Below, piece by piece: positions 45,492-55,021 of a stretch of 64,000 nt of DNA. Under the pieces are notes generated by a model, which worked only from the letters and a program-made list of their open reading frames with translations, was not told the origin of the DNA and did no database searches. This DNA is from G965212005 sp965212005. Its GTDB lineage: Bacteria; Pseudomonadota; Gammaproteobacteria; Porifericomitales; Porifericomitaceae. Every line of letters begins with the position of its first letter. The stretch's first letter is position 1. A program made the position numbers and the translations under genes. The stretch spans positions 1,054,001 to 1,118,000 of the forward strand of contig OZ243038.1 of NCBI GenBank assembly GCA_965212005.1, read 5' to 3'.

Positions 45492-46186
45492 TTGAAAAAT
45501 TCCACGGTACCAGGAGATTTCAATTCGTATAACCGGGCAGGCCGGTGTTTGCCATTGTTCAGTGCTTCCCCGGTGTCGCTCAGGCAACCGTAGGACAGCA
45601 CTCGTTTGCGAAAATTGCGCTTGTCCAGCGGCTTATCGAGGATGCGCTCATAGACGTGCTGCAACGCACTGAGCGTGAACTTTCTCGGCATAACCTGAAA
45701 GGCGATGGTAGAGTAACCCAGCTTGGCTGCCAACCGTTGCTTTGCCATCCGTATCATCTCCAGATGGTCAAATGCCAAATCAGGCAGCTGGACATAACGA
45801 AACCAGTCAACCGCGGCGGCGTCGCTGCCCGCCCGCAACCGCAGGTGATCGGAAGGAGTCAGCGCATAGTAGACAACGGAGATAACGCGCTCGCGCGGAT
45901 CCCGGGTGGGGCACCCGAAGGTATACAGCTGCTCCAGGTACACCCCGCTCACGCCGGTTTCCTCCTTTAGTTCGCGCAGGGCACTGTCTTCCAGGTCCCC
46001 GTTGATTTCTATGAAGCCGCCGGGCAACGCCCAGCAACCCCGGAAGGGCTCCTTCCTCCTGCGAACCAGCAGCACGTCCAGGCTGCCGTCATGGATAGTG
46101 AACACGACTACGTCGGTGCAGACCGCCGGGTGAGGGTGGCGGTAATGGTAGGAGCCGCCGCGGGCATGGACTGTATTGGATGCCAT
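45488..46186 (-). CDS. nrtR: NrtR-like Nudix-fold regulator of NAD synthesis
   Basis: A 232-residue protein: an N-terminal Nudix-fold domain and a C-terminal winged helix (LSALQHVYERILDKPLDKRNFRKRVLS), the layout of NrtR repressors. The Nudix box is nearly complete (R71-E-L-K-E75-E76-T-G-V), but Gly63 stands where the first glutamate is expected. The domain may therefore bind ADP-ribose without cleaving it. Its overlap with nadA fits a regulator of NAD genes. A palindrome TTTAGTGTACCTAAA just before its start could be its operator. Confidence 0.87.
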   Translation of the reverse strand: MASNTVHARGGSYHYRHPHPAVCTDVVVFTIHDGSLDVLLVRRRKEPFRGCWALPGGFIEINGDLEDSALRELKEETGVSGVYLEQLYTFGCPTRDPRERVISVVYYALTPSDHLRLRAGSDAAAVDWFRYVQLPDLAFDHLEMIRMAKQRLAAKLGYSTIAFQVMPRKFTLSALQHVYERILDKPLDKRNFRKRVLSYGCLSDTGEALNNGKHRPARLYELKSPGTVEFFK

Positions 46187-46194
46187 GCAGTCAA

Positions 46195-46209
46195 TTTAGT
46201 GTACCTAAA
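46195..46209. promoter_or_regulatory. Candidate NrtR operator
   Basis: TTTAGTGTACCTAAA, with arms TTTAG and CTAAA, lies 9-23 bases upstream of the nrtR start. A second overlapping pair, AGTGT and ACACT, extends it to about 46213. This is the expected place for autoregulation of nrtR-nadA. Confidence 0.45.
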
Positions 46210-47013
46210 ACACTTTCACAAGCGGAAAAGGCCTGCTGCGGTGGCCCGGCAAACGAAAAACCCTTCAAAACTCCCCTAAAATCGCCCATTCAAAAAGATG
46301 AAAACAGTTACATATCAACAATATAGAAAGAAAATACCCGGCTCCTCGCGGATCACCCTATTCCAATCCAGGCCCAGGCGCCCAGGCCCCTTGCCTTCCA
46401 TAAAGGCCAGGCCATCCCCGCCCAGACTGCCAGGAATCAGCACTTCACCACGGGTCGCAGGAGACCCGCCAGCCGCCAATACCTTGCCTTACTTCCCCTT
46501 GACGGGAGTCGCCGCGCGAGGGGACACAGAACGCCCACTATAGGGTCTGCGCCGGGCGCGCCGAATTCTTTGCCCTGCATTAAATCCAAAACGACCCCCG
46601 ACTGGATTACCGGGGGCCGGCACCTCACCGACGAACGGCGGGGAGCCTGTCAGCCGTCAACGTGGCGCTGCGAGCCACGCTCCCCAACGGCGGCAATAAC
46701 CGGATTCTTTCCGGCAGCCGGATCTGCTTCGAGTCCTTTATCATCAGTGGATGCCGTTCCGTGGACAAATACCGACTGGAGCCAGGAGCGCAATGGAGAA
46801 GGAAACACTATGCCTGATGACGGGTAAGCCATCCAGCAAGCAGGGAGCAGATCAGGAAGACCAGACTCAGGTTGTAATCTTTCTGCTTCCAGTGATGAAA
46901 AATAAATACAGGTCCGCCCCCCATCCTTCCAGGGGGGCGCATGAGGAAAGGAGACGGCTATAATACGGGTTACCGGAACGCACAGACTGGTACGAGCACC
47001 GCATACTATATTC
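46210..47013. other. Intergenic region between nrtR and mutS
   Basis: About 800 bases with no credible gene on either strand. It holds a perfect 8-base-pair stem, CGCCCCCC (46915-46922) and GGGGGGCG (46932-46939), with a 9-base loop. A TATAAT at 46959-46964 may be the -10 of the mutS promoter. Confidence 0.55.
46959..46964 (+). promoter_or_regulatory. Candidate -10 hexamer for mutS
   Basis: TATAAT lies 49 bases before the mutS start. The upstream 17 bases do not show a good -35 hexamer; the GC hairpin at 46915-46939 occupies that zone. Confidence 0.35.
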
Positions 47014-49617
47014 ATGGCCGAATCCCCACAATCTGGACCACAACCCGGATCCGCCACTGACGCGCCCGACGCCGGTCAGCTTTCGCGGCACACGCCGATT
47101 ATGCGCCAGTACCTGGGTTTCAAGGCAGAATACCCGAACATGCTGTTGCTGTTTCGGGTGGGGGATTTCTATGAATTATTCTACGAGGACGCCCGCAGGG
47201 CGGCGCGCCTGCTGGGATTGGCATTGACGACCCGCGGCCAGTCTGCCAACGCACCCATCCCGATGGCCGGAGTACCTGTGCACGCCATAGACGGCTATTT
47301 ACAGCGCCTGGTGCGGGCCGGGGAGTCGGTGGCGATCTGCGAGCAGGTCGAACAAGCGAAGCAGGTCAAAGGCCCGGTCAAGCGCAAAGTGGCGCGGGTG
47401 ATCACTCCGGGCACGCTGACGGAAGATAATTTGCTGGAGGAACGCACGGATAGCCTGCTTGCAGCCGTGCACGACGACAGCGGACGCTATGGTCTCGCTG
47501 TACTGGATCTCAGCAGCGGACGTTTGCTGTTTATGTTGCTGCAGGGGACAGAGCAACTACGCGATGAGTTGGACCGGCTGGCGCCGGCCGAGTTGCTGCT
47601 GAGCGAAAACTCAACGCTGAGGAAGTTACTGGACAAGTTTCACCACTGTCCGCGACCGACCTGGCACTTCGAAGCGCACAGCGGAGAGGCACTTTTGCGA
47701 GATCAATTCCAAGTGCAGTCCCTGACCGGTTTCGGCTGCGCACATCTGCCGGAGATACAGGCGGCGGCCGGAGCCCTGTTGCAGTACGCACGCGAAACGC
47801 AGGGCGGCGTGTTGCCTCACCTGCAGCTGCCACGCCTTGAGCAGCGGGAGGATGCCGTCGTGTTGGATGCCACCAGCCGCCGCAACCTGGAGCTTGACAG
47901 CAGTCTGGACGGCGTACGTCGACACAGCCTGTTCCATGTGCTTGACTCCACGGCCACCGCGATGGGAGGACGCTTGCTGCGCCGCTGGTTGCAGCGCCCC
48001 ATACGAGACCGGCTACGCCTGCTGCAGCGCCAGCAGGCCCTGGGCGATCTGCTGGAGGAAGGCCGTTATACCGGATTGCGCGAGCCGCTGCGAAGGATCG
48101 GTGATTTGGAGCGCGTTTTGACCCGAATCGCACTGCAAACGGCCAAGCCCCGGGACTTGGTCCAATTACGCAATGCCCTGGAGGCGCGGTCGGCACTGCT
48201 GGAGCCGATCCAGCCGTGCCGATCAGCCCTGCTGAAGGAGTATGCCTCCCTGTTGCGACCGTTTCCGTCCCTGCTTCAGCGCTTGCAGCAGGCATTAGAG
48301 GAGGAACCGGCGGCTACCCTGCGCGAGGGAGGCGTCATCCGCTCCGGCTATCACGCCCGATTGGACGAGTTACGGCGCCTGGGCATAGACAGCAGCAATT
48401 ACCTGGCGGAGGTGGAAACCCGGGAGCAAAAACGCAGCGGCATCTCCGGTTTGAAGATCGGTTACAACCGAATCACCGGTTACTACCTGGAAGTCAGCCG
48501 TGCGCGGCAACACGAAGTGCCCGAAGACTACCATTGCCGGCAGACCCTGAAGACCACCGCGCGTTTTATCACTCCGGAACTGAAGACTCTGGAGCAGAAA
48601 ATGCTGAGCGCCAGAGAAAGGGCGCTGGATCTGGAGCGGCACCTCTACCAGCAACTGCTGGAGTCCTGTACCGAAGAGCTCGATAGCTTGCAGACCTACA
48701 GCAACGCGGCAGCCGATCTGGACCTGCTGGGCTGCCTGGCAGAGCGGGCCGAAACCCTGAAGCTAAACCCGCCGCAATTCAGCGAGGAAGCCGTATTGGA
48801 GATCAAGGGCGGCCGGCACTTGGTCGTAGAGCAACTCAGCGAGGAACCGTTTACCGCCAACGACCTGCAACTGGATCACACCGTGCGCATGCTGATCATC
48901 ACCGGTCCCAACATGGGAGGAAAATCGACCTATATGCGGCAAACGGCGCTAATCGTCATCATGGCGCACATGGGTGCCTATGTGCCCGCCGAATCGGCCT
49001 TGATCGGCCCGGTGGACCGCATCTTTACCCGTATCGGAGCCTCCGACGACCTGGCCGGAGGGCGCTCCACCTTCATGGTGGAAATGACTGAGACCGCCGA
49101 TATTCTGAACAATGCCAGCGCCCAAAGCCTGGTGCTGATGGATGAGATCGGTCGGGGCACGGGCACTTGGGACGGCCTGTCACTGGCCTGGGCCTGTGCC
49201 GAGCACCTGGCTTCCCGAATGGGTGCCTACACGCTGTTTTCCACCCACTATTTCGAACTGACCCAGCTTTGCCGGGAACTGGAGTCGGTACGTAACGTGC
49301 ACCTGGAAGCAGTGGAATACGGAGACCGCATCGTTTTCCTGCACCAAGTCCGGGCCGGGCCGGCAGACCGGAGCTATGGACTGCAGGTAGCCCAGCTGGC
49401 CGGAATCCCGCGGGCAGTCATCGCCTGTGCCCGGCACGAACTGCGGCAACTGGAGGAGCGCGGTACTGGAACGCCGCATCAGTCCCCCGCCCCGCAACGC
49501 GGTCTGTTCCCGTCCGCCAACCCGGTGCAGGAACGCCTGCGCGACATCGATCCGGACCAGCTCAGTCCTCGGCAAGCGCTGGAAGCCCTCTATCAGTTGC
49601 GCAAGCTGATCGATTAA
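47014..49617 (+). CDS. mutS: DNA mismatch repair protein MutS
   Basis: A full-length 867-residue mismatch sensor. The mismatch-reading Phe-x-Glu is F52-Y-E54 in GDFYELF. Walker A is GPNMGGKS at residues 631-638, with the later VLMDEIGRGTGTWDGLSLAW block and FSTHYFELTQL. The C-terminal tetramer region ends in ALEALYQLRKLID. Gene order mutS then fdxA is common in this class of bacteria. No mutL is in the window. Confidence 0.96.
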   Translation: MAESPQSGPQPGSATDAPDAGQLSRHTPIMRQYLGFKAEYPNMLLLFRVGDFYELFYEDARRAARLLGLALTTRGQSANAPIPMAGVPVHAIDGYLQRLVRAGESVAICEQVEQAKQVKGPVKRKVARVITPGTLTEDNLLEERTDSLLAAVHDDSGRYGLAVLDLSSGRLLFMLLQGTEQLRDELDRLAPAELLLSENSTLRKLLDKFHHCPRPTWHFEAHSGEALLRDQFQVQSLTGFGCAHLPEIQAAAGALLQYARETQGGVLPHLQLPRLEQREDAVVLDATSRRNLELDSSLDGVRRHSLFHVLDSTATAMGGRLLRRWLQRPIRDRLRLLQRQQALGDLLEEGRYTGLREPLRRIGDLERVLTRIALQTAKPRDLVQLRNALEARSALLEPIQPCRSALLKEYASLLRPFPSLLQRLQQALEEEPAATLREGGVIRSGYHARLDELRRLGIDSSNYLAEVETREQKRSGISGLKIGYNRITGYYLEVSRARQHEVPEDYHCRQTLKTTARFITPELKTLEQKMLSARERALDLERHLYQQLLESCTEELDSLQTYSNAAADLDLLGCLAERAETLKLNPPQFSEEAVLEIKGGRHLVVEQLSEEPFTANDLQLDHTVRMLIITGPNMGGKSTYMRQTALIVIMAHMGAYVPAESALIGPVDRIFTRIGASDDLAGGRSTFMVEMTETADILNNASAQSLVLMDEIGRGTGTWDGLSLAWACAEHLASRMGAYTLFSTHYFELTQLCRELESVRNVHLEAVEYGDRIVFLHQVRAGPADRSYGLQVAQLAGIPRAVIACARHELRQLEERGTGTPHQSPAPQRGLFPSANPVQERLRDIDPDQLSPRQALEALYQLRKLID

Positions 49618-49751
49618 ACTAAGGCACATCCTTGAAAAATGCCTGAAGCGGGAGGCGCCGCCGGAACTCAAGGATCAAGGGTACTATCTGTGGCCCGCAG
49701 GGCAGGTGGACCGGAACCATTGACTGAAATTTTAGAACAGGATCAATAGCG

Positions 49752-50075
49752 ATGACATTTGTGGTTACTGAAAGCTGCATCAAGTGCAAATACACGGATT
49801 GCGTAGAGGTTTGTCCGGTGGACTGTTTCCATGAGGGCCCCAATATGCTGGTTATCGACCCCGAGGAGTGCATTGACTGCACCCTGTGTGAGCCGGAATG
49901 CCCGGTAGAGGCAATCATGGCGGAGGAAGATGTTGCCGAAAAGCAGCAGAAATTCATTGCCTTAAATGCCGACCTGTCCCGGCAATGGCCGGTGCTGGCG
50001 CAACGCAAGGATCCACCCGAGGATGCGGATGAATGGAAAGACAAGCCGGACAAATTCGATCTGCTGGAATACTGA
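49752..50075 (+). CDS. fdxA: 7Fe-8S ferredoxin FdxA
   Basis: A 107-residue electron carrier. The cysteine patterns CIKCKYTDCVEVCP and CIDCTLCEPECP bind a 3Fe-4S and a 4Fe-4S cluster. The C-terminal extension (EWKDKPDKFDLLEY) is typical of FdxA proteins. It stands 134 bases after mutS. Its redox partner is not evident here. Confidence 0.94.
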   Translation: MTFVVTESCIKCKYTDCVEVCPVDCFHEGPNMLVIDPEECIDCTLCEPECPVEAIMAEEDVAEKQQKFIALNADLSRQWPVLAQRKDPPEDADEWKDKPDKFDLLEY

Positions 50076-50848
50076 TCGCTATCCCGCCCTTTCCCGCCTG
50101 CCCAGTAAAACCGAGTACTTTCATCCCTGCGTGCCCGGCCCCCCTGGCTAACGCGATGCAGGCGGTTTTTTCGCTTTCCTTTCCGCTGTGATCTGTACAG
50201 AACCAGCAGGCTTCTTTCTTTTCCTGCCTGCCGCACCCGCAGGCAACCGAATCACCAGCATGCCATGCCTTGCGGCGTGCCGGGCCGTCGGCCTCTGCGT
50301 GACCGATTTGCTTTCCGGCACATCGAAATTCATCCGCTGACCAGCAACAACGGTTTAAAGACCTGCCTTCAGGGCCAACCGTCTCCACGGACGTCGCACC
50401 GGTCTGCGGCCCCCTTCCCGAAGGGAACGCCGGCGTACTCATCCGGCGTGCTGAGTACGTTTCCATGTTCCCGTCCGCTACCTCTCCGGCCTATCGATCG
50501 GAGCCACCCGGCAACGGACACAGGCCCAACAGGAAGCCGCACCACTGGGGCAACCGGTTCTGCTGTATACCGGGCAGCACAGGCGCTGACCCCGGGCAGG
50601 AACCATTTACGGGGCGGCGCCAGTTTGACAGCAGACCCCGGGCAGGGAAAAATGCCCCTATGAGAAGAAATTCCCTAATGCAGGCAACAGTAACAGGCAC
50701 CCATCCGGGAACGGCATCGTTCCTGCGTGGCGGATGCGAATTGCCACTGCATTCTCTGGCAGCAACTGCGGGCGCGCCGAATAGACGCTGTCCTGCGCAG
50801 CGCCCACTGCGCCCCGGTACGCCCGTGTTTTCAGGATTGGGCTGATAC
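50076..50848. other. Intergenic region between fdxA and the PP2C gene
   Basis: About 770 bases. Several overlapping frames exist on both strands, but none shows a family feature or a good start. I see no RNA gene or repeat of note apart from a short CCCCGGGCAG repeated near 50590 and 50636. Confidence 0.5.
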
Positions 50849-51628
50849 GTGCTCAAGCTGGAGATCGCCAACAACTCCGACAGCGGCCGGAGACGCAAAA
50901 ACAACGAGGACAGCACTGCCAGCGACCATGAATGCGGCATTGTCATGGTGGCTGACGGTATGGGCGGATACCGGGCCGGCGAGGTGGCCAGTTCCATAGC
51001 AGTCAGTTCAATCCTGCGCTCCCTCTACGAGAAAATGGATGCCTGGGAGACAAAGGCATCGCAAGCAGCGGACAACGACACTCCAACGGAGCGCGATTAT
51101 TGCCATTTACTGCGTCATGCGGTGGAAAACGCCCATGCCGATATTTCTACGCAGGCACAAAAAGAGAAGGAATGCCAGGGCATGGGAACCACCATAGTCG
51201 TGGCCATTTTCCACGGCAACACCCTGAGCATTGCCCATGTCGGGGATTCCCGTTTGTACCGCCTGCGGGGCGGAGAATTCAAGCAAATTACCAGAGATCA
51301 TTCGTTATATCAAGAACTTATAGATAGAGGTTTATGTTCTCCTGAAGAAGCGCTAAAATATGCTAATAAGTCTGTGGTCACCCGGGCGCTGGGCATAAAA
51401 CGAGATGTGGAAGTGGAGGTACAGGAAGAACAGCTTCAATCAGGAGATATTTACCTGCTGTGTTCAGACGGCCTCAACGATATGTTGGTAGATCGACAGA
51501 TACACTTAACTATCAGGAAATTTGATGATAACCTTGAAACGGCAGCGATGGAATTGATCCGTTCAGCGAACGCACGGGGGGGCAGAGACAACATATCCGT
51601 CGTCCTGGCGCGACCAGTAGCGTTGTAG
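50849..51628 (+). CDS. PP2C-type serine/threonine phosphatase
   Basis: A 259-residue metal-dependent phosphatase starting at a GTG. Motifs in order are RRKNNEDS, VADGMGGYRAGE, GMGTTIVVAI, IAHVGDSRLYRLR, LCSDGLNDML and GGRDNISVVL; the aspartates bind the two metal ions. It is soluble. The FHA gene 85 bases downstream suggests a phospho-threonine signalling pair. No kinase gene is in the window. Confidence 0.9.
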   Translation: MLKLEIANNSDSGRRRKNNEDSTASDHECGIVMVADGMGGYRAGEVASSIAVSSILRSLYEKMDAWETKASQAADNDTPTERDYCHLLRHAVENAHADISTQAQKEKECQGMGTTIVVAIFHGNTLSIAHVGDSRLYRLRGGEFKQITRDHSLYQELIDRGLCSPEEALKYANKSVVTRALGIKRDVEVEVQEEQLQSGDIYLLCSDGLNDMLVDRQIHLTIRKFDDNLETAAMELIRSANARGGRDNISVVLARPVAL

Positions 51629-51713
51629 CAGCTGAGTATAGTCAATGATTGCCATTAAAGCCCAGTTTAAGTACCAAGCAGTTTCTCCGTTTTAGGACAA
51701 GTGGAAGTTTAAG

Positions 51714-52421
51714 ATGATAGCGAAGTTAGTTGTCGAGTTAAATGGTGCTACACAGAGTGAGCATGCGCTCGAGAAGGAGCGCGTGGTGATCGGCCGCCGA
51801 CAGGAGAACGAGATCCAAATCGACAGCTTGGAGGTAAGCGGGCGCCATGCCATGGTGTTGACGGTGCGGGACGATTCCTTCCTTGAGGATTTGGGGAGCA
51901 CCAATGGTACCTACCTGAACGGTAAACTGGTGCGCAAGCAACACTTGGAGCACGGCGACGTGATCCGCATTGGCCAGCACGATTTGAAATATTTGAATGA
52001 GGCGATATCCGAACCGGTTGACGATGAATTTGAAAAAACGGTCATCCTAAAACCGTCTTCCGCCGTTTCCGCTTCCTCGACCGCAAAGCTGGTCGAGATG
52101 GCAGGTGGCGCGGAAGGAAAAACCAAGGCCGACTTCAACGCTCCCCTCGGTCGTCTAAAAGTGCTGAATGGCCCCAGTGCGGGCAAGCACATGAATTTGA
52201 CCAAATCGCTGATCACTTTGGGCAAACCCGGCAAGCAGGTAGCCGCGATTTCCCGCCGCCCCCAGGGGTACTACCTGACACACATCGAAAGCGATGGTGA
52301 CGGTAAGCGATATCCAGTTGTAAATGGATCTCCTATCGGCTCCAAAGCCCACCAGTTGAAAAACCAGGACAAAATCGAGCTGGCCGGCATCCAGCTGGAA
52401 TTCAGCTTCCCCAACAGCTAG
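51714..52421 (+). CDS. FHA-domain protein (two FHA-like domains)
   Basis: A 235-residue protein. The first domain has the phosphothreonine-binding signature: GRRQENEIQ, EVSGRHAMV and GSTNGTYLNG. The second half (LKVLNGPSAGKHMNL to VVNGSPIGSKAHQL) looks like a second, degenerate FHA fold. A short acidic linker joins them. It probably binds a phosphorylated partner whose state is reset by the neighbouring phosphatase. Confidence 0.88.
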   Translation: MIAKLVVELNGATQSEHALEKERVVIGRRQENEIQIDSLEVSGRHAMVLTVRDDSFLEDLGSTNGTYLNGKLVRKQHLEHGDVIRIGQHDLKYLNEAISEPVDDEFEKTVILKPSSAVSASSTAKLVEMAGGAEGKTKADFNAPLGRLKVLNGPSAGKHMNLTKSLITLGKPGKQVAAISRRPQGYYLTHIESDGDGKRYPVVNGSPIGSKAHQLKNQDKIELAGIQLEFSFPNS

Positions 52422-52509
52422 CCGAACCCCTCTTCCCAGCATAGGAAGCCGTGAAACAAGCGCAGGGTCACGGTAACCGATTACGGGGCAGACACTACGT
52501 CCGATGCGC

Positions 52510-53154
52510 TCAGCCTCCCTTACTGGTTCCCTTGTGCTCCCATTCACACAGGTCCTGGATCAGGCAGGAACTACAGCCCGGCATTCGTGCCCGGCAGGTA
52601 TAGCGTCCATGCAGGATCAGCCAGTGGTGTGCATGCCGTAGAAATTTTCCCGGGATCATTTTCAACAAGCCTTCTTCCACCTGGCGCACCGTGTCCCCCA
52701 GGGCCAGCCCCGTCCGATTAGCGACGCGGAAAATATGCGTATCCACGGCAACGGTAGAACGTCCAAAAGCGGTATTTAGAATCACGTTGGCGGTTTTTCG
52801 GCCCACCCCGGGTAGTTTCTCCAAGGCACTCCGATCCTCCGGCACCTCCCCTCCATGATATTCCAGCAGCAGGCGGCAGGTTTCCAGAATATGATCCGCC
52901 TTAGTGTTATAAAGGCCAATCGTCCGTATTTGCCGACGCAGCCCCCGCGCTCCCAAGTCCAACAGTGCTCGCGGAGTATTGGCCTTTTTAAACAGTTGAG
53001 CCGTGGCTTTGTTTACGCTGATGTCGGTCGCCTGCGCCGAGAGCATCACGGCGATTAATAACTCAAAAGTGCTGGAATAGCGCAGTTCGGTCGTCGGATG
53101 CGGATTCTGCCGCGCCAGCCGATCGAAGATCTTTTTACATTTGCTGGGAGTCAC
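52510..53154 (-). CDS. nth: Endonuclease III
   Basis: A 214-residue base-excision glycosylase/lyase for oxidised pyrimidines. It has the helix-hairpin-helix LEKLPGVGRKTANV with the catalytic lysine, the catalytic aspartate in VDTHIFRVANR, and the 4Fe-4S loop C-x6-C-x2-C-x5-C (CRARMPGCSSCLIQDLC). It follows the RnfE-like gene on the same strand, the usual gammaproteobacterial order. Confidence 0.95.
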   Translation of the reverse strand: MTPSKCKKIFDRLARQNPHPTTELRYSSTFELLIAVMLSAQATDISVNKATAQLFKKANTPRALLDLGARGLRRQIRTIGLYNTKADHILETCRLLLEYHGGEVPEDRSALEKLPGVGRKTANVILNTAFGRSTVAVDTHIFRVANRTGLALGDTVRQVEEGLLKMIPGKFLRHAHHWLILHGRYTCRARMPGCSSCLIQDLCEWEHKGTSKGG

Positions 53155-53340
53155 AGACCGTTTGACCGGAGTCGCGGCCCGACCGGCGTCTCACCCAACG
53201 CAGGACCGATCAAACCGGACCCACGAGGAAACGCCCAACGCACTGTGCGACACCAGGCCCTTGCTCGCTTGTTTATCGGAGTGAAACCGTTTGCTCACTC
53301 ATAAGCAATCATCGTTAGACCGGCGCCGGCAGGCTCGCAT

Positions 53341-53985
53341 CTATGCGGCAGACGGTCGAACCCGACGCTCTTCGCCGCGCTGAAGCTTCCACTTCCGGCA
53401 CAAGCCCAAAGCCAAACCCAGGGCCAGCAAAGACACGACTGAAAACCGGTCCGATGTCGGTCCCGATGCTGTTGCGGACGCAGTTAGCCAATACTGTGCG
53501 TCAGACAACGAGTAGGCCGGATTCAGCAGGGCGCAGAACGCTCCGCACAGAAACAGGCAGAACCAGATCCAAGGCGCAGCCTCCACTGCCTCCCGCAGCG
53601 CCGGAAGCGGAGCCTTTTGCAGCGCAAGCTCACGCGCTCCGAGCAGCACTGTGCTGCAGGCAGCCATCAACGGCAAGTGGAGGTGTAAAGCAGCTCCCAT
53701 TACCGGCCAACCCACCTGCAGTGCCAAGCCGATCAGGAACGCGACGCTGCCAGTCAGCAAAAACAGCAAGGGCATCAGTAGCCAGGGCAAGAGCAGGGAG
53801 CGCAACGCCGACAAGCCTGCCGCCCCGACGCAGAGCGTGATACAGGCCGCCAACCCCAACACGCTACCTTGCAACGGATCAATGGCCACCAACGCCAGGG
53901 GGGCCAGGCCCGCGGCAAAGTCGAATACCGCTCCGCCCTGCGCGGCTGGCGCGGTGTCCGTTTCTACCACCTGGGCAATCGACAT
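53341..53985 (-). CDS. RnfE-like membrane protein (divergent)
   Basis: A 214-residue protein with about six hydrophobic helices. It matches the RnfA/RnfE/NqrD/NqrE family in pattern: GLAPLALVAIDPLQGSVLGL near the start and STVLLGARELALQKAPLPAL in the middle. Its location before nth supports rnfE. The cysteines that bind the membrane iron centre in this family seem to be replaced: the usual GLCPL is GLAPL, and the usual TNC..VGR is ST..LGAR. No other rnf genes are adjacent; msrB comes next. It may be a relic or a repurposed protein. Confidence 0.65.
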   Translation of the reverse strand: MSIAQVVETDTAPAAQGGAVFDFAAGLAPLALVAIDPLQGSVLGLAACITLCVGAAGLSALRSLLLPWLLMPLLFLLTGSVAFLIGLALQVGWPVMGAALHLHLPLMAACSTVLLGARELALQKAPLPALREAVEAAPWIWFCLFLCGAFCALLNPAYSLSDAQYWLTASATASGPTSDRFSVVSLLALGLALGLCRKWKLQRGEERRVRPSAA

Positions 53986-54223
53986 CTATGGACCAACCGG
54001 CCTGCATCCCCCGGGCGGCATATTTGCCGCTGGGTGCCGCAACGGACCGAAAACAGCTCCCCTGCCGCGGTTCAGGAACGCAAGAACGCTAACGACCGCG
54101 GCAACCGTGAGCAGGTGCCGGATATATGCTGCCGGAAACAGGAGAGTCCATGTACCTTACCAATCCGTCGACGACCGAATAAAAATTTTCGGCGGCCCAC
54201 GAGCGGCTCGCCGAAACTGCGAA

Positions 54224-54658
54224 TCAGCCTTTCTGCGCTACCTTGCCCTGTGCCGCCTTGCTGGGCTCGAAATCCATCGCAATGGAGTTGATGCAGTAGC
54301 GCTGTCCGGTCGGCTGCGGACCGTCAGCAAAAACATGGCCCAGGTGGGCATCACAGTTTCGGCACAGCACTTCGGTGCGGCGCAAACCCAGCCGATCATC
54401 GTTCTCAGTACGGATATACCCCTTCTCCAGAGGCATAGTGAAGCTAGGCCAGCCAGTGCCCGAGTCAAATTTAGCTTCTGAGCTAAACAGCTCAGTACCG
54501 CAGCACACGCAGCTGTAGATGCCGTCATCTGCGCAGGTATAGTGCTTGCCGCTGAACGGCTTCTCGGTCCCCTTGGCTCTGCATACCTGGTATTGCTCCG
54601 GACTCAGCTGTTGCCGCCACTCTTCTTCCGTTTGGGATATTTTGATTTTATCTGCCAT
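54224..54658 (-). CDS. msrB: Peptide methionine-R-sulfoxide reductase
   Basis: A 144-residue repair enzyme that reduces the R form of methionine sulfoxide. The catalytic cysteine is C122 in RYCINS. Zinc is held by C50-x2-C53 and C99-x2-C102. DSGTGWPSF and NCDAHLGHVFADGPQPTG are family signatures. It is transcribed away from the tRNA-Arg gene. Confidence 0.93.
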   Translation of the reverse strand: MADKIKISQTEEEWRQQLSPEQYQVCRAKGTEKPFSGKHYTCADDGIYSCVCCGTELFSSEAKFDSGTGWPSFTMPLEKGYIRTENDDRLGLRRTEVLCRNCDAHLGHVFADGPQPTGQRYCINSIAMDFEPSKAAQGKVAQKG

Positions 54659-54934
54659 ATTCTTACCTCAATTTACATTATTCAGTGATTTATGCTAAAT
54701 GATACCCTCTTATAGGCCTATTTTGTGGGATTTTCTGGCCCCTGTAACGCTACCAATCTCCCGCAACCCGGCTGCGGTGGCACGTTTCAAGCTAAATCCT
54801 TTCCTTTCAATTGATTATACGTTATATATAAACCATATAGACCACTTGTAATGACCGTCCCTGCCAACACTTGTGCCCGGCTTGCGCTGGTAATCCTTGA
54901 GCTTGACCCGCTTTGAGCTAAGATCCGCACGGAA

Positions 54935-55012
54935 GCGCCCGTAGCTCAGTTGGATTAGAGTGCCAGGCTACGAACCTGGAGGCCGGGGGTTCGAATCCTC
55001 CCGGGCGCGCCA
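54935..55012 (+). tRNA. tRNA-Arg (ACG)
   Basis: A complete cloverleaf with encoded CCA. The acceptor stem is GCGCCCG/CGGGCGC and the anticodon stem is CCAGG/CCTGG around CTACGAA. Anticodon ACG (54970-54972) would be read as ICG after editing. A TTGAGC...TAAGAT pair upstream could be its promoter, but the spacing is short. Confidence 0.95.
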
Positions 55013-55021
55013 AAACTTTGA

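Noticed and set aside
46298..46827. Small plus-strand frames before mutS
   Set aside because: Proline/arginine-rich translations without family features; no ribosome sites.
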